In this document: one piece after another, positions 51,401 to 61,039 of the stretch
How positions within the stretch are numbered: position 1 is the first letter of the stretch
Layout: every line of letters begins with the position of its first letter
NCBI RefSeq assembly: GCF_900155585.1
Contig: NZ_LT707416.1
Location: forward strand, 62,001 to 126,000
Direction: 5' to 3'
Length of the DNA: 64,000 bases
DNA from: Aedoeadaptatus urinae
GTDB taxonomy: Bacteria > Bacillota > Clostridia > Tissierellales > Peptoniphilaceae
Translations under genes and position numbers: made by a program
Notes under the pieces: generated by a model
What the model saw: the letters and a program-made list of their open reading frames with translations, nothing else
Told to the model about the DNA's origin: nothing
Database searches by the model: none

Positions 51401-54400
51401 ACGTATTGAATGATGCCGTTGGCGTCTTTATATTCCAACGTAATTTGACCTTTGCCCGGGGTAATATTTCCTGTATCTTTATCAGGCTCCCCGTCTTTGT
51501 AAGCGATGGTCATCTCGAGGATCGCGCCCTCAATGGGCTTGTAGCCTTCCGGCGCCTTGACTTCCATGAGGCGGTAGCGCCCGGGCTTTAAGCCGCGGAA
51601 GCCGAAGTAGCCGTTGAAGGCCGATGCCACATAGGAGCCTTTCACATCTTCAAACCTGTTGGAGAGAGGCGCCCATTGTTGCAATTTGAAGACGGCGCCT
51701 TCCAAACGATTTTCCGCTACCTTCGCCCCGGTATTATTCCAGCTTTCATCGTCGCCGTCTTTCCCGTGCTTGGAGAAGGTAATGTTGTAGGTTTCTTCTT
51801 CGTCGGTAATAATCATGCCCGATTCGGAAATGACCTTCGGTTTCGACGACGTATACAGGGGGTTGATATTGATGCTGGTGGTCTGCGTTTCCATGGGATC
51901 GACATAACTGTGGTCCACGTCTTTGGAATCCTTGGGATCGACGGCGGGGTAGACCCTACCGCCCAACTTCCCTATCCAGTTTGGATATTTTCCATCGGGG
52001 GACAGTCGCTTCTTCCACGCATCGCCATTTGCTCCTAAGGCTTCGGCGATCTTTGCATCGCCGTTTTGATAGGAGTCGTGTAAGAGGACCTTATCTCTAC
52101 TCTTGTAGGTGATGTATCCGTTGGTAACGCCGGTGGCTTCCCGGAAGGTGCGCTCGCCGCGGAAGAAGTCGAATTTAATGTCGATCTTTCCGTCTTTCAC
52201 GATGTTGTCGTCGTAGTAGCCTTCCACGTCGATAAAGTAGACGCCCGGCGTTAAGTTCAATTGGTCTTCGTCGAAGCCCCAATCGAAGGGACGCCAACGG
52301 GCCGTGTTCACCATGGCCACGTTTTTATTGGACAGGTCGTAGGATTTTAAGATCGAATCCACGTCCGGGTTGGCCCCCGGATCCGCCACCTTGTAGGTGG
52401 TGCGGTAGGCCGTCTTGACGCCCGGACTTAAGGTCTCGGGCGGTTGACCCGGTGTGTCTTTTTCTTCCCGTTTTATGACGGGATTGATTTGCACGTTGAT
52501 CGTGTCGGCAATCGACCGCGTATCCAAATAGAGCCGTTGCCTAAAGGTCTTGGTTTCCGGATCGATGTTCACGACGCGGGAGGCGTACTTGATTCCGCTT
52601 GGCGTCGTGGTCAATTCTTTGACCATGGCCTTGTCCACCAACTTACCGTTTTCCTCCCGAATTAGATTCAGGTACGTGGACGCCGTTTCTTCCGGCCCGT
52701 AGTATTCGGCGATTAATTGGCCGTTTTCTTCTTTTACGTGAATGTTCCACGGTGCCGTGATCTTCTTATAGCCCAGGGGCGCCTTGTCTTCTTTCAGCAC
52801 GTAGTAGCCTTCAGGTAACAGCTGAGAATCCAAAGGATTGCCCTGCTCGTCGATAAAGATCAGCCGGCCCTTGTCGTCGGACTTCGCCTTGAGTTTTTTG
52901 CCGCCCGGTTTTTCCGTCGTGTAATCCGATTCCGTTTCCGTCAGGATGAAGATGGCATCTTTCAAGCCCGTACCCAGGAAGTTCTTTTTAAAGATCTTCA
53001 TATCCAAGCCCGTTTGCTTGTTTTTGATTAGAGCCAGTTCGCCTTCATGAATTTCGGTGCCCGGCGTTTGGGGATCGGGATTTTTGGTAAATGTCGCCGT
53101 GACGGTGACATTGGAGGCGGGCATGGTAAATTTGTTGTTTGCGAGGGTAACCGGTTTATTATTTGCGTCGACGACGGAAATCGTGTCGAGGGTGTAGCCT
53201 GTATTGGCCGTCGCCGATACGGTGACCTCTGTGCCTGCTTTTCCCGAAGTGGGACTTGCGCCCACCGTGCCGCCCAACGGCGGCGAGGATACGAGGTTTA
53301 CGTTATAGGTTTCCGGCGGCTTTTCAACAAAGATCGCCGAAACGGAGACATTGGACGGGGGCATGGTGAAGGTGTAATTCGCCATGTCGACGGGAATAGT
53401 ATTTCCCTGTCCATCCGTGACGGTAATGCTTTGAAGTTGATAATTCCCGGCCGGCGTAACTTGTAATTGCACCGTCTTTCCCGCTTCCGTTTCAGTGGGA
53501 GATGCCGTTACCGTGCCGTTTTGCATGCCGTTGACAGTTACTTTGTATTTCGGCGGCGCCTTCTTTCTAAAGGTGGCCGTAACGTTGACGTCGGCATCGG
53601 GCATGATGAAGGTGTTGTCGGTAAAGGTTGTTGTCTCTTGCGTCTTAGTATTAGTGACGGTGTAGTGATCCAGTTCATAGCCTGTATCCGGGGAGGGGGT
53701 TAAGGTGACGGTAGTGCCTTTTTGAACGCGCACATTGGGATTTGCGGTGAAAGATCCATTGGTCGCAGGCTGAACGTTTACCTTGTGGAGGTAGTTAATT
53801 GCGTTCACGCTGCTGTATTTTTCCGATGCCCATGGGCGTGCGTCGTTGCTCACTCGATAGGATCGTCTAAAGTTCATGCCCATCCCGATTTCCCCGCTTG
53901 AAGGATAGGTGTATTCCACTTCAATGGCGAGCATATCGTTAGAAAAGCTTTTATTTAACGTTACTCTAAACCGGGTCCATTGTCCGTCTTTAAAATTCGT
54001 CTGACCGGTGTAGCCAATGTCTCTTCCGGTGTATTGGAGATTCGTCAAGGTGGAGGCGGTGCTGACCGGGCGAATACTAAGGATGTTGAAATTCACTGTC
54101 GAATTAAAGGGTTTCCCCGGTCCTTCTCCGATTAAGTTTGTGCTTAACGGTTCTGCGTGGAAGTCGAAGGTCGGGCTGTTCATGTCGCCACGATTCTTGT
54201 TGACCAAGAAGATTTGACGATATTTCCCTTCCGCTTTGTTAATCTGCGTGATCTTTGTTTCGATTTCGGTTGCTTGGCCGTTTTTCGTCGTCGCCGGATC
54301 GGATTTATCCGGATCCACTGCTTCCCATGCACCGGCGCCTACAGGCGTCGGGACGTTTTCTTCGCCCAGTTCCAGCCCGTCGTTTGCGCCGAAGGTGGTG

Positions 54401-57400
54401 AGGAAGTTGTTCAGCTGCTTGGTGGCGCTGATCTCATCGGCCATCGGTGCCGCACCATACGCTGCATCTTTCTTTTCAGCGGTGGCACTCGGTGCTTTCT
54501 CGGCGCTTTGTTTCGCTTCGGCGGCTTCTTCCGCTACCGGTGCTTCAGCGCTTACGGGGGCAGCTTCTTCGCCGAATGGAGCGAGGAAGTTGTTCAGCAT
54601 CATGCTTCGGCTCATTTGATGGGCAGGGGTGCCGGTGTCGGTCGCCACGCCCCAAATGGCCGATGCGCCTGCGGAGCCGTCGTCTTTCATAAAGACTTTA
54701 CCATCTTTGGTAATGGTCACGGTCCAGGTGGTGTTCACCTTGTCGTAGCCGGAGGCCGGGGAGGTTTCTTTCAGTGTGTAGGTGCCTTCCACCAAATCGT
54801 TAAACTGAATGATGCCGTTCTCGTCTGTAACGAGGCTTCGCTCTTCGCCGTTTTCGCCCGGTCCTTTCAGGCTAAAGGTGGCGCCTTGAATGGTGGCGGT
54901 ATCGTCGGTATCTTTCACTTTTTTCAGCTTAAAGCTGTATTTTTTCTGTTCGTTGGTGACGTCCAGGGAGCCTTCGGAGATATAGGAGCCGATAATGGCG
55001 GAATCGTCGTCTGTGGTGACGCTGTCTCCCACCACGATGTCGGATACGCGTTCGTAAAAGTCGCTCTTCCAATAGACTTTATTGTCGATCCAAAGGTCCA
55101 TCCCGGTACCGACGCCGCCGCTTTCTTCCTTATAAGGTACCTTCACGTCGATGATGATGGGGGTGTTGATGTTTTTAAATTCAAATTTCTTCCGCAACGG
55201 TTCGCCGGTCTTTTTGGTTGCGCCGGTAGTAAAGTCCGTCGTTTGCGTCATCGGTGTCGCTTTGTATTCAGCCAAACGAACGTCTTCCACAGGACCGGTG
55301 ACGCGCTTATCTAATTTGTAAACCCTGAAGTCTTCTTTGCTCGTGAGGCTGTTGTCGTGCCAATCCATGTTCTGGTCATTGGGCTTTTCTCTGTGGATTT
55401 CCACCTTGGCATCGGCAATGGTGTTTCCCTCGGGATTCAGGACGTAGCGCTGAATGACGTATTTCTCGGTTTTGTTGATGCCGAGTATCCGCGTCCCCAT
55501 GATGTACGGGTTGTGGTGGTTATCTACGTAACTGCCCCACCGGTTATCGTAGAGATCCCAGCCGGTCAGGGGGCGGTGGGCCACGTCGACCCAATGGGTG
55601 TTCGTGCCTCCGAAAAGGGAATCCTTTACAATGCCGGGTCTTGTGGTGGTGTTTTCCACGTAGTTGTAGACTTTGGCTTTGTTGTCCTGATCTACGACGA
55701 CGACCCATTTTTTATTCAGCTTGTTGTAGCCTGCCGGAGCCTTGGTTTCTTCCAATATATAGGTGTTGCCCCGGGTCAGGTTATTAAATTCCACGTAACC
55801 GTTTTGATTGGACGTTGCGGTCTCATGGGCCGTGATCTCGCCTTTTTTCGTGATTTTAAATTCCGCACCCGGAAGGGGGATGCCGCTTGCATCTTTTTTG
55901 TAGACCCTGAATTTCTGCCCGATGGGCTTGTTGGGTACCTTTAAGATGATGTTGTCTCCGACGACAATATCGCCGCTCATGCTCATTTCCGTAATGGTTA
56001 CCTTGCCGGTGTTGCTTACGGCGACTTGCCAGTTTTGATCAGATTTGACGAAGTTTTTCGGCGCCTTGGTTTCCACGAGGGCGTAGTTGCCGGGCTCGAG
56101 ATCGGTGAAGTTCAGTTTCCCGTCTTTGTCGGTGGTACGATAAATGGTTTGGCCTTTATCGTTGGTCAAGGCAAAGGTGGCATCTCGCAGCTTTTGATTT
56201 TCGTCTGTGCTGCTGAATTTTTCGATGGAGAACTTGCCCGGGGTGTACTTCCGGTTGACCAGTTTGATCGTTTGCTTATAGAATTTCGGAATTTCTTGGG
56301 CCGTTTGATCGGCTGTGCCCGTATTTCTGTTGACCTTACTGGCAAAGGCGGATTCCATGACTCCGTTGTACATATAGAAGGCTCTAAAGAGGTTGTACCA
56401 CTTGTCTTTGTCGTTGACCTTAAAGGTTTGTTCGATAATATAGCCTTCGTTGCTGCGGGTAATACCCGGCATGCTGATTCTCAAGGGTTTGTTTTGATCC
56501 AAGGTCCCCCAGGATTGGATTTTATCCGGATCGTAGTTCAGCGTAAAGCCGTTTGCCGAGTCGCCTGTGTGATTCACCTGGTCAGTGATGGTCTTTTCGT
56601 AGACCTTGGTGTAGGTGTTCGGGTCTTGTTCCGGTCGCACACCGAAGGACAGGGGCATGTTCTTGTTATAGCGCACGCCGTTCATGTCTTTGGCGATGTC
56701 CGGCGACGTACGGTAGATCTTCACGTTTTGCAAATCGAAGGCGGGTTTGTTGCCGTTGGCGGGCCAGCGCACGATTTGCGTGTTGTTTCCCCCGAAGCCG
56801 GTGGACAACCAGTTGAAGCTCAGGGTGCGGGGCGAACGATTATTGTCGGCCAAGGGATTGTAGTAGGCCAAGACGGTGAAGTATTCATTTCCGTCGGCGC
56901 CGGTGTAGATATCCCTGTGGTAATAGGATTGAGCCGGCGACGAACGGCTGGTGTCGTAGCGTTCGTAGTCCGCTGTCACGTGGAAGTCGATGGTCTGCGT
57001 TGCTCCGTTTTCGGTGGTGATGTCGCCGGGAGCCACGTCCGGAAGGACCGTGGTCTTGAAATTGTATCCCCCGCTGTTTTGTGCATAGAACTTACTCGGG
57101 GTGATCCCGCGAATGTTAATATTCGCCGTGGTGAATCCACCTTTTGAATTCTCATTAAAGACGTAGGTGAGGCGGTTGGTCGTGTAGTCGAAGTAGGGAT
57201 CGGCGACGGCGACACGATTGACCATGATTTTCGGCAAGTCGCTGACATATTGTTTAAAGTCCAAGTTCGGGTCGAATTGAATGGAAAACCGCGATCCCGG
57301 TGCGGAACTCGTTAAGTCGATGGTCGCCGAGTACTTTAAGGATTCGTAGCGATAGGCTTCCCATACGCCGGTTCGCTGACCGATGTCCCCGGGTTCGTTT

Positions 57401-58686
57401 TCTTGAATTGCCATCTCGTTCTTTTTCACCTTGTAGGTGACTTGGCCGGGTTCTTGGGTGCTTTCTTCGCTGTCAATATAATAGTCCGTCCCCTGAACGG
57501 GATCCCCGGCGCTGTTTTTATAGCGGGGGGTGTAGGTGACCTGACCGTCGTCGGCGACGGTAACGTCAAAGACGACGGAGGAGGCAAGGTATTCATTCGG
57601 TGCCTTGATTTCTTCGATAATGTACTTGCCCGCTGGGAGTTTGCCGAAGTCGGCCACGCCGTTCGCGTCGGTGTCCACATCGTTGATGGGCCGGTTGTTT
57701 TTGTCCTTGAGGACAAAGGTGGCGCCGGTGAGGGTGTTTTTATCTTTATCCACCTTGGTGACGGAGACGGATTGCTTTTTGAATTCCTCGTTGGTAATGG
57801 TGACGGTAGGGGTGTTGTCGCCATTGTTTTCACTGTTGACGGTGACGAGTTGTTGCAATTTAGTTTGATTGTCCGTGTCTTCGTTGGTAAGCCAGTCGTA
57901 GTACAGGGGCACGGACGTTTTGTTCGCGTCGACAGTGGCGGTAACTTTGACCAGGAAGCCCCAGTCATTTGCGAAGCGTTCTTTCGGGAAGAAGATTTGG
58001 TAACCTTCGCGCCCGGTGTAGGGATCCGTGACGTTCGCAGTGCCCGTGATAATCTTATTTTTATTATTTGGGGCACCGATGACATTGCCGCCGAGGCTTG
58101 CAATTTCGCCTTCCACGGTTTGATTTTCCATGGCAGTGCGAATGTCCGCTCTGTTGTCGGAGGACACGTCGTAGGCGGTGACGCCGGTGACGTTCACGCC
58201 GGGGATGGAGATGGCCAGGCGGGTGTCTCTATCCGTCGAACCATTTTCTGTCGCTGCCCTCGCCTTCAAGTAGAGATAGAAGTTCAGCTGTCCGTTTTTG
58301 AGCTTGCCGTAGCGCATGGCGTTCATGTAGTCGGGCCAAGCGGGGTAGCGGTCGTGGTCGACCATTTCCGTTTTGTTGTCGCCGCCGGAGAAGGAGGCGT
58401 TGGGCCCGGTAATGCTGACTTCGCCATTGGTGGTAATGGTTACGTTCTTCGCCTTTTGATCCAGTTTGTAGCCGTCCGGGGCTTTGGTTTCGATTAAGGT
58501 GTAGCTGCCCGGGGCGATGTTGGAGAAGGTGGCCTTCCCGTCGGGCCCGGTGGTGGCTTCCACATTGGCGCCGTTGAGTTTGAAGCGGGCGCCTTCCAAT
58601 TTTTTCGTCGGAACCTTGCCGTCCACTTTCACAAGGTCAAAGGTGCCGGGTTCGTCCGTGGTGGTTTCCATGGCCCTGTTTTGCAT
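48493..58686 (-). CDS. Giant SpaA/Cna-B-repeat tip-adhesin-like protein, C-terminal 3,397 residues
   Basis: The frame from the first Met after an in-frame TGA. Ten Cna-B/SpaA-type domains are marked by E-boxes, e.g. YTLIETKAPDGY (~62), YIIEEIKAPNEY (~365), YALVETKAPKNF (~870), YILEETKAPAGY (~980), YVLKEDKAPLGY (~1960), YRLMEVKAPEGY (~2375) and YALEETKAPKDY (~3100). Three InlB-B-repeat-like domains lie at ~1640-1875. The end is YPFTGG (~3358), a membrane helix and a basic tail. There is no signal peptide in this part; it lies in the same-frame 610-residue gene upstream. Alone it could not be secreted. It is probably the tip/adhesive subunit of the pilus. Confidence 0.85.
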   Translation of the reverse strand: MQNRAMETTTDEPGTFDLVKVDGKVPTKKLEGARFKLNGANVEATTGPDGKATFSNIAPGSYTLIETKAPDGYKLDQKAKNVTITTNGEVSITGPNASFSGGDNKTEMVDHDRYPAWPDYMNAMRYGKLKNGQLNFYLYLKARAATENGSTDRDTRLAISIPGVNVTGVTAYDVSSDNRADIRTAMENQTVEGEIASLGGNVIGAPNNKNKIITGTANVTDPYTGREGYQIFFPKERFANDWGFLVKVTATVDANKTSVPLYYDWLTNEDTDNQTKLQQLVTVNSENNGDNTPTVTITNEEFKKQSVSVTKVDKDKNTLTGATFVLKDKNNRPINDVDTDANGVADFGKLPAGKYIIEEIKAPNEYLASSVVFDVTVADDGQVTYTPRYKNSAGDPVQGTDYYIDSEESTQEPGQVTYKVKKNEMAIQENEPGDIGQRTGVWEAYRYESLKYSATIDLTSSAPGSRFSIQFDPNLDFKQYVSDLPKIMVNRVAVADPYFDYTTNRLTYVFNENSKGGFTTANINIRGITPSKFYAQNSGGYNFKTTVLPDVAPGDITTENGATQTIDFHVTADYERYDTSRSSPAQSYYHRDIYTGADGNEYFTVLAYYNPLADNNRSPRTLSFNWLSTGFGGNNTQIVRWPANGNKPAFDLQNVKIYRTSPDIAKDMNGVRYNKNMPLSFGVRPEQDPNTYTKVYEKTITDQVNHTGDSANGFTLNYDPDKIQSWGTLDQNKPLRISMPGITRSNEGYIIEQTFKVNDKDKWYNLFRAFYMYNGVMESAFASKVNRNTGTADQTAQEIPKFYKQTIKLVNRKYTPGKFSIEKFSSTDENQKLRDATFALTNDKGQTIYRTTDKDGKLNFTDLEPGNYALVETKAPKNFVKSDQNWQVAVSNTGKVTITEMSMSGDIVVGDNIILKVPNKPIGQKFRVYKKDASGIPLPGAEFKITKKGEITAHETATSNQNGYVEFNNLTRGNTYILEETKAPAGYNKLNKKWVVVVDQDNKAKVYNYVENTTTRPGIVKDSLFGGTNTHWVDVAHRPLTGWDLYDNRWGSYVDNHHNPYIMGTRILGINKTEKYVIQRYVLNPEGNTIADAKVEIHREKPNDQNMDWHDNSLTSKEDFRVYKLDKRVTGPVEDVRLAEYKATPMTQTTDFTTGATKKTGEPLRKKFEFKNINTPIIIDVKVPYKEESGGVGTGMDLWIDNKVYWKSDFYERVSDIVVGDSVTTDDDSAIIGSYISEGSLDVTNEQKKYSFKLKKVKDTDDTATIQGATFSLKGPGENGEERSLVTDENGIIQFNDLVEGTYTLKETSPASGYDKVNTTWTVTITKDGKVFMKDDGSAGASAIWGVATDTGTPAHQMSRSMMLNNFLAPFGEEAAPVSAEAPVAEEAAEAKQSAEKAPSATAEKKDAAYGAAPMADEISATKQLNNFLTTFGANDGLELGEENVPTPVGAGAWEAVDPDKSDPATTKNGQATEIETKITQINKAEGKYRQIFLVNKNRGDMNSPTFDFHAEPLSTNLIGEGPGKPFNSTVNFNILSIRPVSTASTLTNLQYTGRDIGYTGQTNFKDGQWTRFRVTLNKSFSNDMLAIEVEYTYPSSGEIGMGMNFRRSYRVSNDARPWASEKYSSVNAINYLHKVNVQPATNGSFTANPNVRVQKGTTVTLTPSPDTGYELDHYTVTNTKTQETTTFTDNTFIMPDADVNVTATFRKKAPPKYKVTVNGMQNGTVTASPTETEAGKTVQLQVTPAGNYQLQSITVTDGQGNTIPVDMANYTFTMPPSNVSVSAIFVEKPPETYNVNLVSSPPLGGTVGASPTSGKAGTEVTVSATANTGYTLDTISVVDANNKPVTLANNKFTMPASNVTVTATFTKNPDPQTPGTEIHEGELALIKNKQTGLDMKIFKKNFLGTGLKDAIFILTETESDYTTEKPGGKKLKAKSDDKGRLIFIDEQGNPLDSQLLPEGYYVLKEDKAPLGYKKITAPWNIHVKEENGQLIAEYYGPEETASTYLNLIREENGKLVDKAMVKELTTTPSGIKYASRVVNIDPETKTFRQRLYLDTRSIADTINVQINPVIKREEKDTPGQPPETLSPGVKTAYRTTYKVADPGANPDVDSILKSYDLSNKNVAMVNTARWRPFDWGFDEDQLNLTPGVYFIDVEGYYDDNIVKDGKIDIKFDFFRGERTFREATGVTNGYITYKSRDKVLLHDSYQNGDAKIAEALGANGDAWKKRLSPDGKYPNWIGKLGGRVYPAVDPKDSKDVDHSYVDPMETQTTSININPLYTSSKPKVISESGMIITDEEETYNITFSKHGKDGDDESWNNTGAKVAENRLEGAVFKLQQWAPLSNRFEDVKGSYVASAFNGYFGFRGLKPGRYRLMEVKAPEGYKPIEGAILEMTIAYKDGEPDKDTGNITPGKGQITLEYKDANGIIQYVDAKNHELNSKLVDFVTSGTAKNMGKIVNTKPGKGEVTVTKVDENGTKLPNGATFRLTRLAAGDKATADDIRTLTVGDDGTVKFDGLGIGNYRLEERSPHPGHMNTGMVWNFTVGGKTLDPYAEDANQPTRDITDNILLKKSDVKVQKYMEGDNTPTDNNIYPHKAQSVSILSDFKLKDSAPAIQPGDYFTVKISDSIDLQGIYKNRSISNLDIFADGVGTVAKAKYNKEEGTITYTFTDYAKSYNLEDFKTQLVAWINLEEIKEDKENVRVGIGLGGKDLPDSELKTKPLNVHYDIDKETSSIPDYNVYDYNYNISGKIYELDPNTGEFVQYYYINRQKTAGGVMPRFKFYANHTVNDVSISIDKLKDNNDDMIKKWMPESFAVPAFDNRELWPTARFDRRQITEYTYDFSDDYYEGMGEDDSYIVTVRGKVDPTKAKDLHTYGQLLLWNRYGYPYVQVAREDWAYFDENKTEAKAALAIRAVNPANKVVFEKVDIDGKPLAGATFTLFKKDPKTGEFGGTGQSPKSGDDGLITFEKIEPGEYQIRETGAPAGYAINEDILLEFTVDASGKIIKKVKGAAGNPVGQGEEEDGSVPIRVTNHRLIQLEKKDANDKTFLAGAEFDVYYKEKEDGKYEKYEVKDNSGKMIPYHVAVGQDGKVSLKLYKAGYYALEETKAPKDYIKPPVKFVKEFRLEDDRFSIKEKGFDGNIKKEAYGTDADTSFVLGEKNSDISGAFNAYVVINPAHEERSYKPGANVLFNYKDLGYYTMLGYRIDKDGKRTDFIPDVTWQEGHDPKADLYKAAGGTTEAEFKTTDTIVLKLVATPDKAENPVTITTAITDGSGTKKAEYKFKYGDLPQTIDTGTYPKHPEAPDKPANYDSDDKAKADYDKAYADYKRTLADVIDHYRNKDLTIQYKETEPVEVLNYKGVYPFTGGFGPRWIVIIGAIIAAVAAEEYIRRKRTSAPKGGA

Positions 58687-58917
58687 GTAGTGGTATTTTT
58701 GGTCCGTCTTCTCGTCGCTGGTGTAGTAGTTCAGGTTTTCGTAGTAGGTGTAGTTCTTTCCGTCAATTCTTTTGGCGGCGGGGCTGAAATCTTGCTCGAT
58801 TTTGTGTTCGATGCGCGTCGCGGTGCCGGTGCCGTCGTTTGCAATGGCCCAATACTTGGCTCCCGGCAGGGTTATGTTTCGACTAGTCTTGCTCGTCGTG
58901 TCATCTCCAACCGATCA
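58687..58917 (-). other. In-frame TGA plus 76 open codons joining the two adhesin parts
   Basis: TGA (minus strand, 58917-58915) interrupts a frame that is otherwise continuous. The next 76 codons contain no stop and encode adhesin-like sequence (for example ITLPGAKYWAIANDG). The context ...EELGK-stop-SVGDD would read naturally with Trp, one transition from TGG. Confidence 0.85.
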
Positions 58918-60747
58918 TTTGCCGAGTTCCTCGCCATTCGTGCCTTTGGCGATAAAGTTTTGAGCAGGCATGGGGATGGGGGTGCCATCGTCCCTCTTGG
59001 GCATGTCACCCCACACTTGTTTCACGTAGAGGTCTTGGTATTTGGAAATGGCCACGCCGGAGACGGCGTAGTCTTCCGCTTTATCCGGGTTGGTCAAATC
59101 GGTTTTTAATTCGTAGACGGCGATGGTGCCCACATCTTGGGTCCCGGGATTTGTTCCTTTTGCGGGGAAATCACCGATGGACGTCGTGGTGCCTATTTGA
59201 ACCATTTTGCCGGTCGTGGCATCGATGCCGTAGACGGCCATGTTCCCGCCGCCTGCTTGCAAGGTTTGCTTGCCTTCCAAGCTTCGGTCTTCAAGAGGCA
59301 ATGTGCCCGGGTCTTTCGAGGACACGGCATCGGTGACGGTCCAGGTGGTGGTTCTGTCTGATGTGAATTCGCCCATGACCGTGGAGCGATTGTTCATGCC
59401 CACGCGGGTGGGGGTAGCTTCGCGAATTTGATCGCGGCTATAGCCTTCGGGAAGGATGAGGCGCACGGCGCCGGCTACCGGCTTTGTCGTGCCGTTTACT
59501 TTTTTATTCAGTAATACGGTGGAAAGATCCAACATATAGGACCCTTGTTTCGTGGTCCTCGGGGTGTAGAAGGTGTAGTAAAGTTCTTTGGTTTTTGTGT
59601 TTAGATTATGGTGCTTGGAGCTCACAATGCCCAAGTTGCCTTGAGCTTGAGCGGGGTTGTTGGAAAATTCCGTATCGGGCACAGAGGTGTTGGTGACGGA
59701 AATATTTTGGATCTCGCCGAGGCCGGAGCCTTTTACCGTAGTGAAGTTGGTTTTAAGGCCCAGGTCGTCTAAGTACGTATCAGAAGTAATTCTTACGGTC
59801 CAGCGGATGCCGGCCATTTCCCGGTCGTTGACGACGGGTTCGCCATAGGCGTCCACATTGACTTTGTAATTGTCGCCTTCTTGAATGACTTCGACCACAT
59901 CGTCACGGCCCGGCTCGATAATGCTGGAGAGCATATTGCCGTTGGAATCCACGACCACGGGAAGCAGGTCTTTGGGATCGGTGACGCCGATGCCCGTCAC
60001 TTTATTTATAATGGTAAATTTCTTGGCGTTGGGGTCGATGTTTGCCGTATTGTAGTCCACATCCACGGCCATGGGCACTTGGATGTTTTCGGTAATATCG
60101 TCTTTTACGGTGTAAGTAATGGTGTTGGCGGTTTTGTTGTAGACCGGGGGATCCGTAATGACCTTGCCGTTGTGGCTGAGTCGCTTTAAGGTGGAAGGGT
60201 CTTTTACCATGAGCTTGTCGTCTAAGTGCAGGGTGAATGTTTGGCCCTTTTTCACCGGGCCGTTGGCGACGGAGGCGTCGAAGCGGGTGAGGATGGTGAA
60301 TTTCTTGTCTTCCAATCCTCCGGGATTCATGGGCGATGCCACGCGGACTCTTTCTTTTTCTTCCGAAAATTCCAGAGCCATTTCCTTGCTCTTGGCTTCG
60401 TCTTCGATTAAAGGCTTCGGCGCCTTTTCTCCCGACACCTCGACTTTATTCGCAGCGGGGTCGAAGGCCTCGCCGGTCTCCGCCTGTGCGGGGGCGCTTT
60501 GCGCGGGGCGCGTGGGTTGGTAGGTATTAGGTGCTTGCCGCTGCGGGCGGTAGCTGCTTGGCGCTTGGCGCTGCGGCTGATTTTGGGCAGAGGGGACGTA
60601 CGCATCTCCCGGGACGAATTCCTCTTCGCTGACCGTGGCCCTGTTGTCGTTGTTTGAGCGCGCTTGTACCACGCCCGGTGTGACGACCTCCAGAATCATA
60701 ATTAATGCCATTAATAGGCTGGCGACGCGTTTCAATGCAGATTTCAT
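58915..60747 (-). CDS. N-terminal 610 residues of the giant tip adhesin, ending at an in-frame TGA
   Basis: The start MKSALKRVASLLMALIMILE is an export signal (cleavage near ARS, ~30). A Pro/Gln-rich stretch with repeats of PQRQAP follows (~55-90), then probable MSCRAMM-like adhesion domains (~130-560) without cell-wall signal. The TGA stop removes the SpaA stalk and anchor encoded in the same frame downstream. ATG at 60745-60747 follows GGGGAGGAG. As is, it would be a secreted, unanchored fragment; with readthrough it would be the front of a ~4,080-residue pilus tip protein. Confidence 0.85.
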   Translation of the reverse strand: MKSALKRVASLLMALIMILEVVTPGVVQARSNNDNRATVSEEEFVPGDAYVPSAQNQPQRQAPSSYRPQRQAPNTYQPTRPAQSAPAQAETGEAFDPAANKVEVSGEKAPKPLIEDEAKSKEMALEFSEEKERVRVASPMNPGGLEDKKFTILTRFDASVANGPVKKGQTFTLHLDDKLMVKDPSTLKRLSHNGKVITDPPVYNKTANTITYTVKDDITENIQVPMAVDVDYNTANIDPNAKKFTIINKVTGIGVTDPKDLLPVVVDSNGNMLSSIIEPGRDDVVEVIQEGDNYKVNVDAYGEPVVNDREMAGIRWTVRITSDTYLDDLGLKTNFTTVKGSGLGEIQNISVTNTSVPDTEFSNNPAQAQGNLGIVSSKHHNLNTKTKELYYTFYTPRTTKQGSYMLDLSTVLLNKKVNGTTKPVAGAVRLILPEGYSRDQIREATPTRVGMNNRSTVMGEFTSDRTTTWTVTDAVSSKDPGTLPLEDRSLEGKQTLQAGGGNMAVYGIDATTGKMVQIGTTTSIGDFPAKGTNPGTQDVGTIAVYELKTDLTNPDKAEDYAVSGVAISKYQDLYVKQVWGDMPKRDDGTPIPMPAQNFIAKGTNGEELGK

Positions 60748-60826
60748 ACTGACTCCTCCCCTGTATCCAATCTTCGTTTATCCGTGTATGATATGAAATC
60801 ATTTTCTTATCTTTTTTATTATTTCT

Positions 60827-60855
60827 ATCATAAATCATTTGTTTCGATTAAACAA
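60827..60855 (-). promoter_or_regulatory. Pilus operon promoter
   Basis: On the minus strand TTGTTT (60855-60850) and TATGAT (60832-60827) are 17 bases apart, about 80 bases before the adhesin ATG. Confidence 0.55.
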
Positions 60856-61039
60856 GGTAATATTTGACCAATCACATAGTCTTTGTAAATTTTTTTTGAA
60901 TTTTTTTCAAATCGACAAAAAGGTAGATTATTTTGCGTCTTTTCCAGGTTTTTTCGCCTGTGGTACAATGGATTTAAAAGGGAAGGGACGACGGCTCGGC
61001 GTTGCCTTTCTATATAATAGAAGAAAAGGAGGCGATCAA

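Noticed and set aside
54157-58497. Long plus-strand frames opposite the giant adhesin (e.g. 54157-55314, 56026-57147, 57403-58497)
   Set aside because: They are antisense to recognisable Cna-B/E-box domains, have Val/Gly/Phe-biased shadow composition and no RBS.
58915-58917. Selenocysteine at the in-frame TGA
   Set aside because: The position reads as Trp in context, the protein is an adhesin rather than a redox enzyme, and no stem-loop right after the TGA was convincing. TGA is a normal stop elsewhere in the window.
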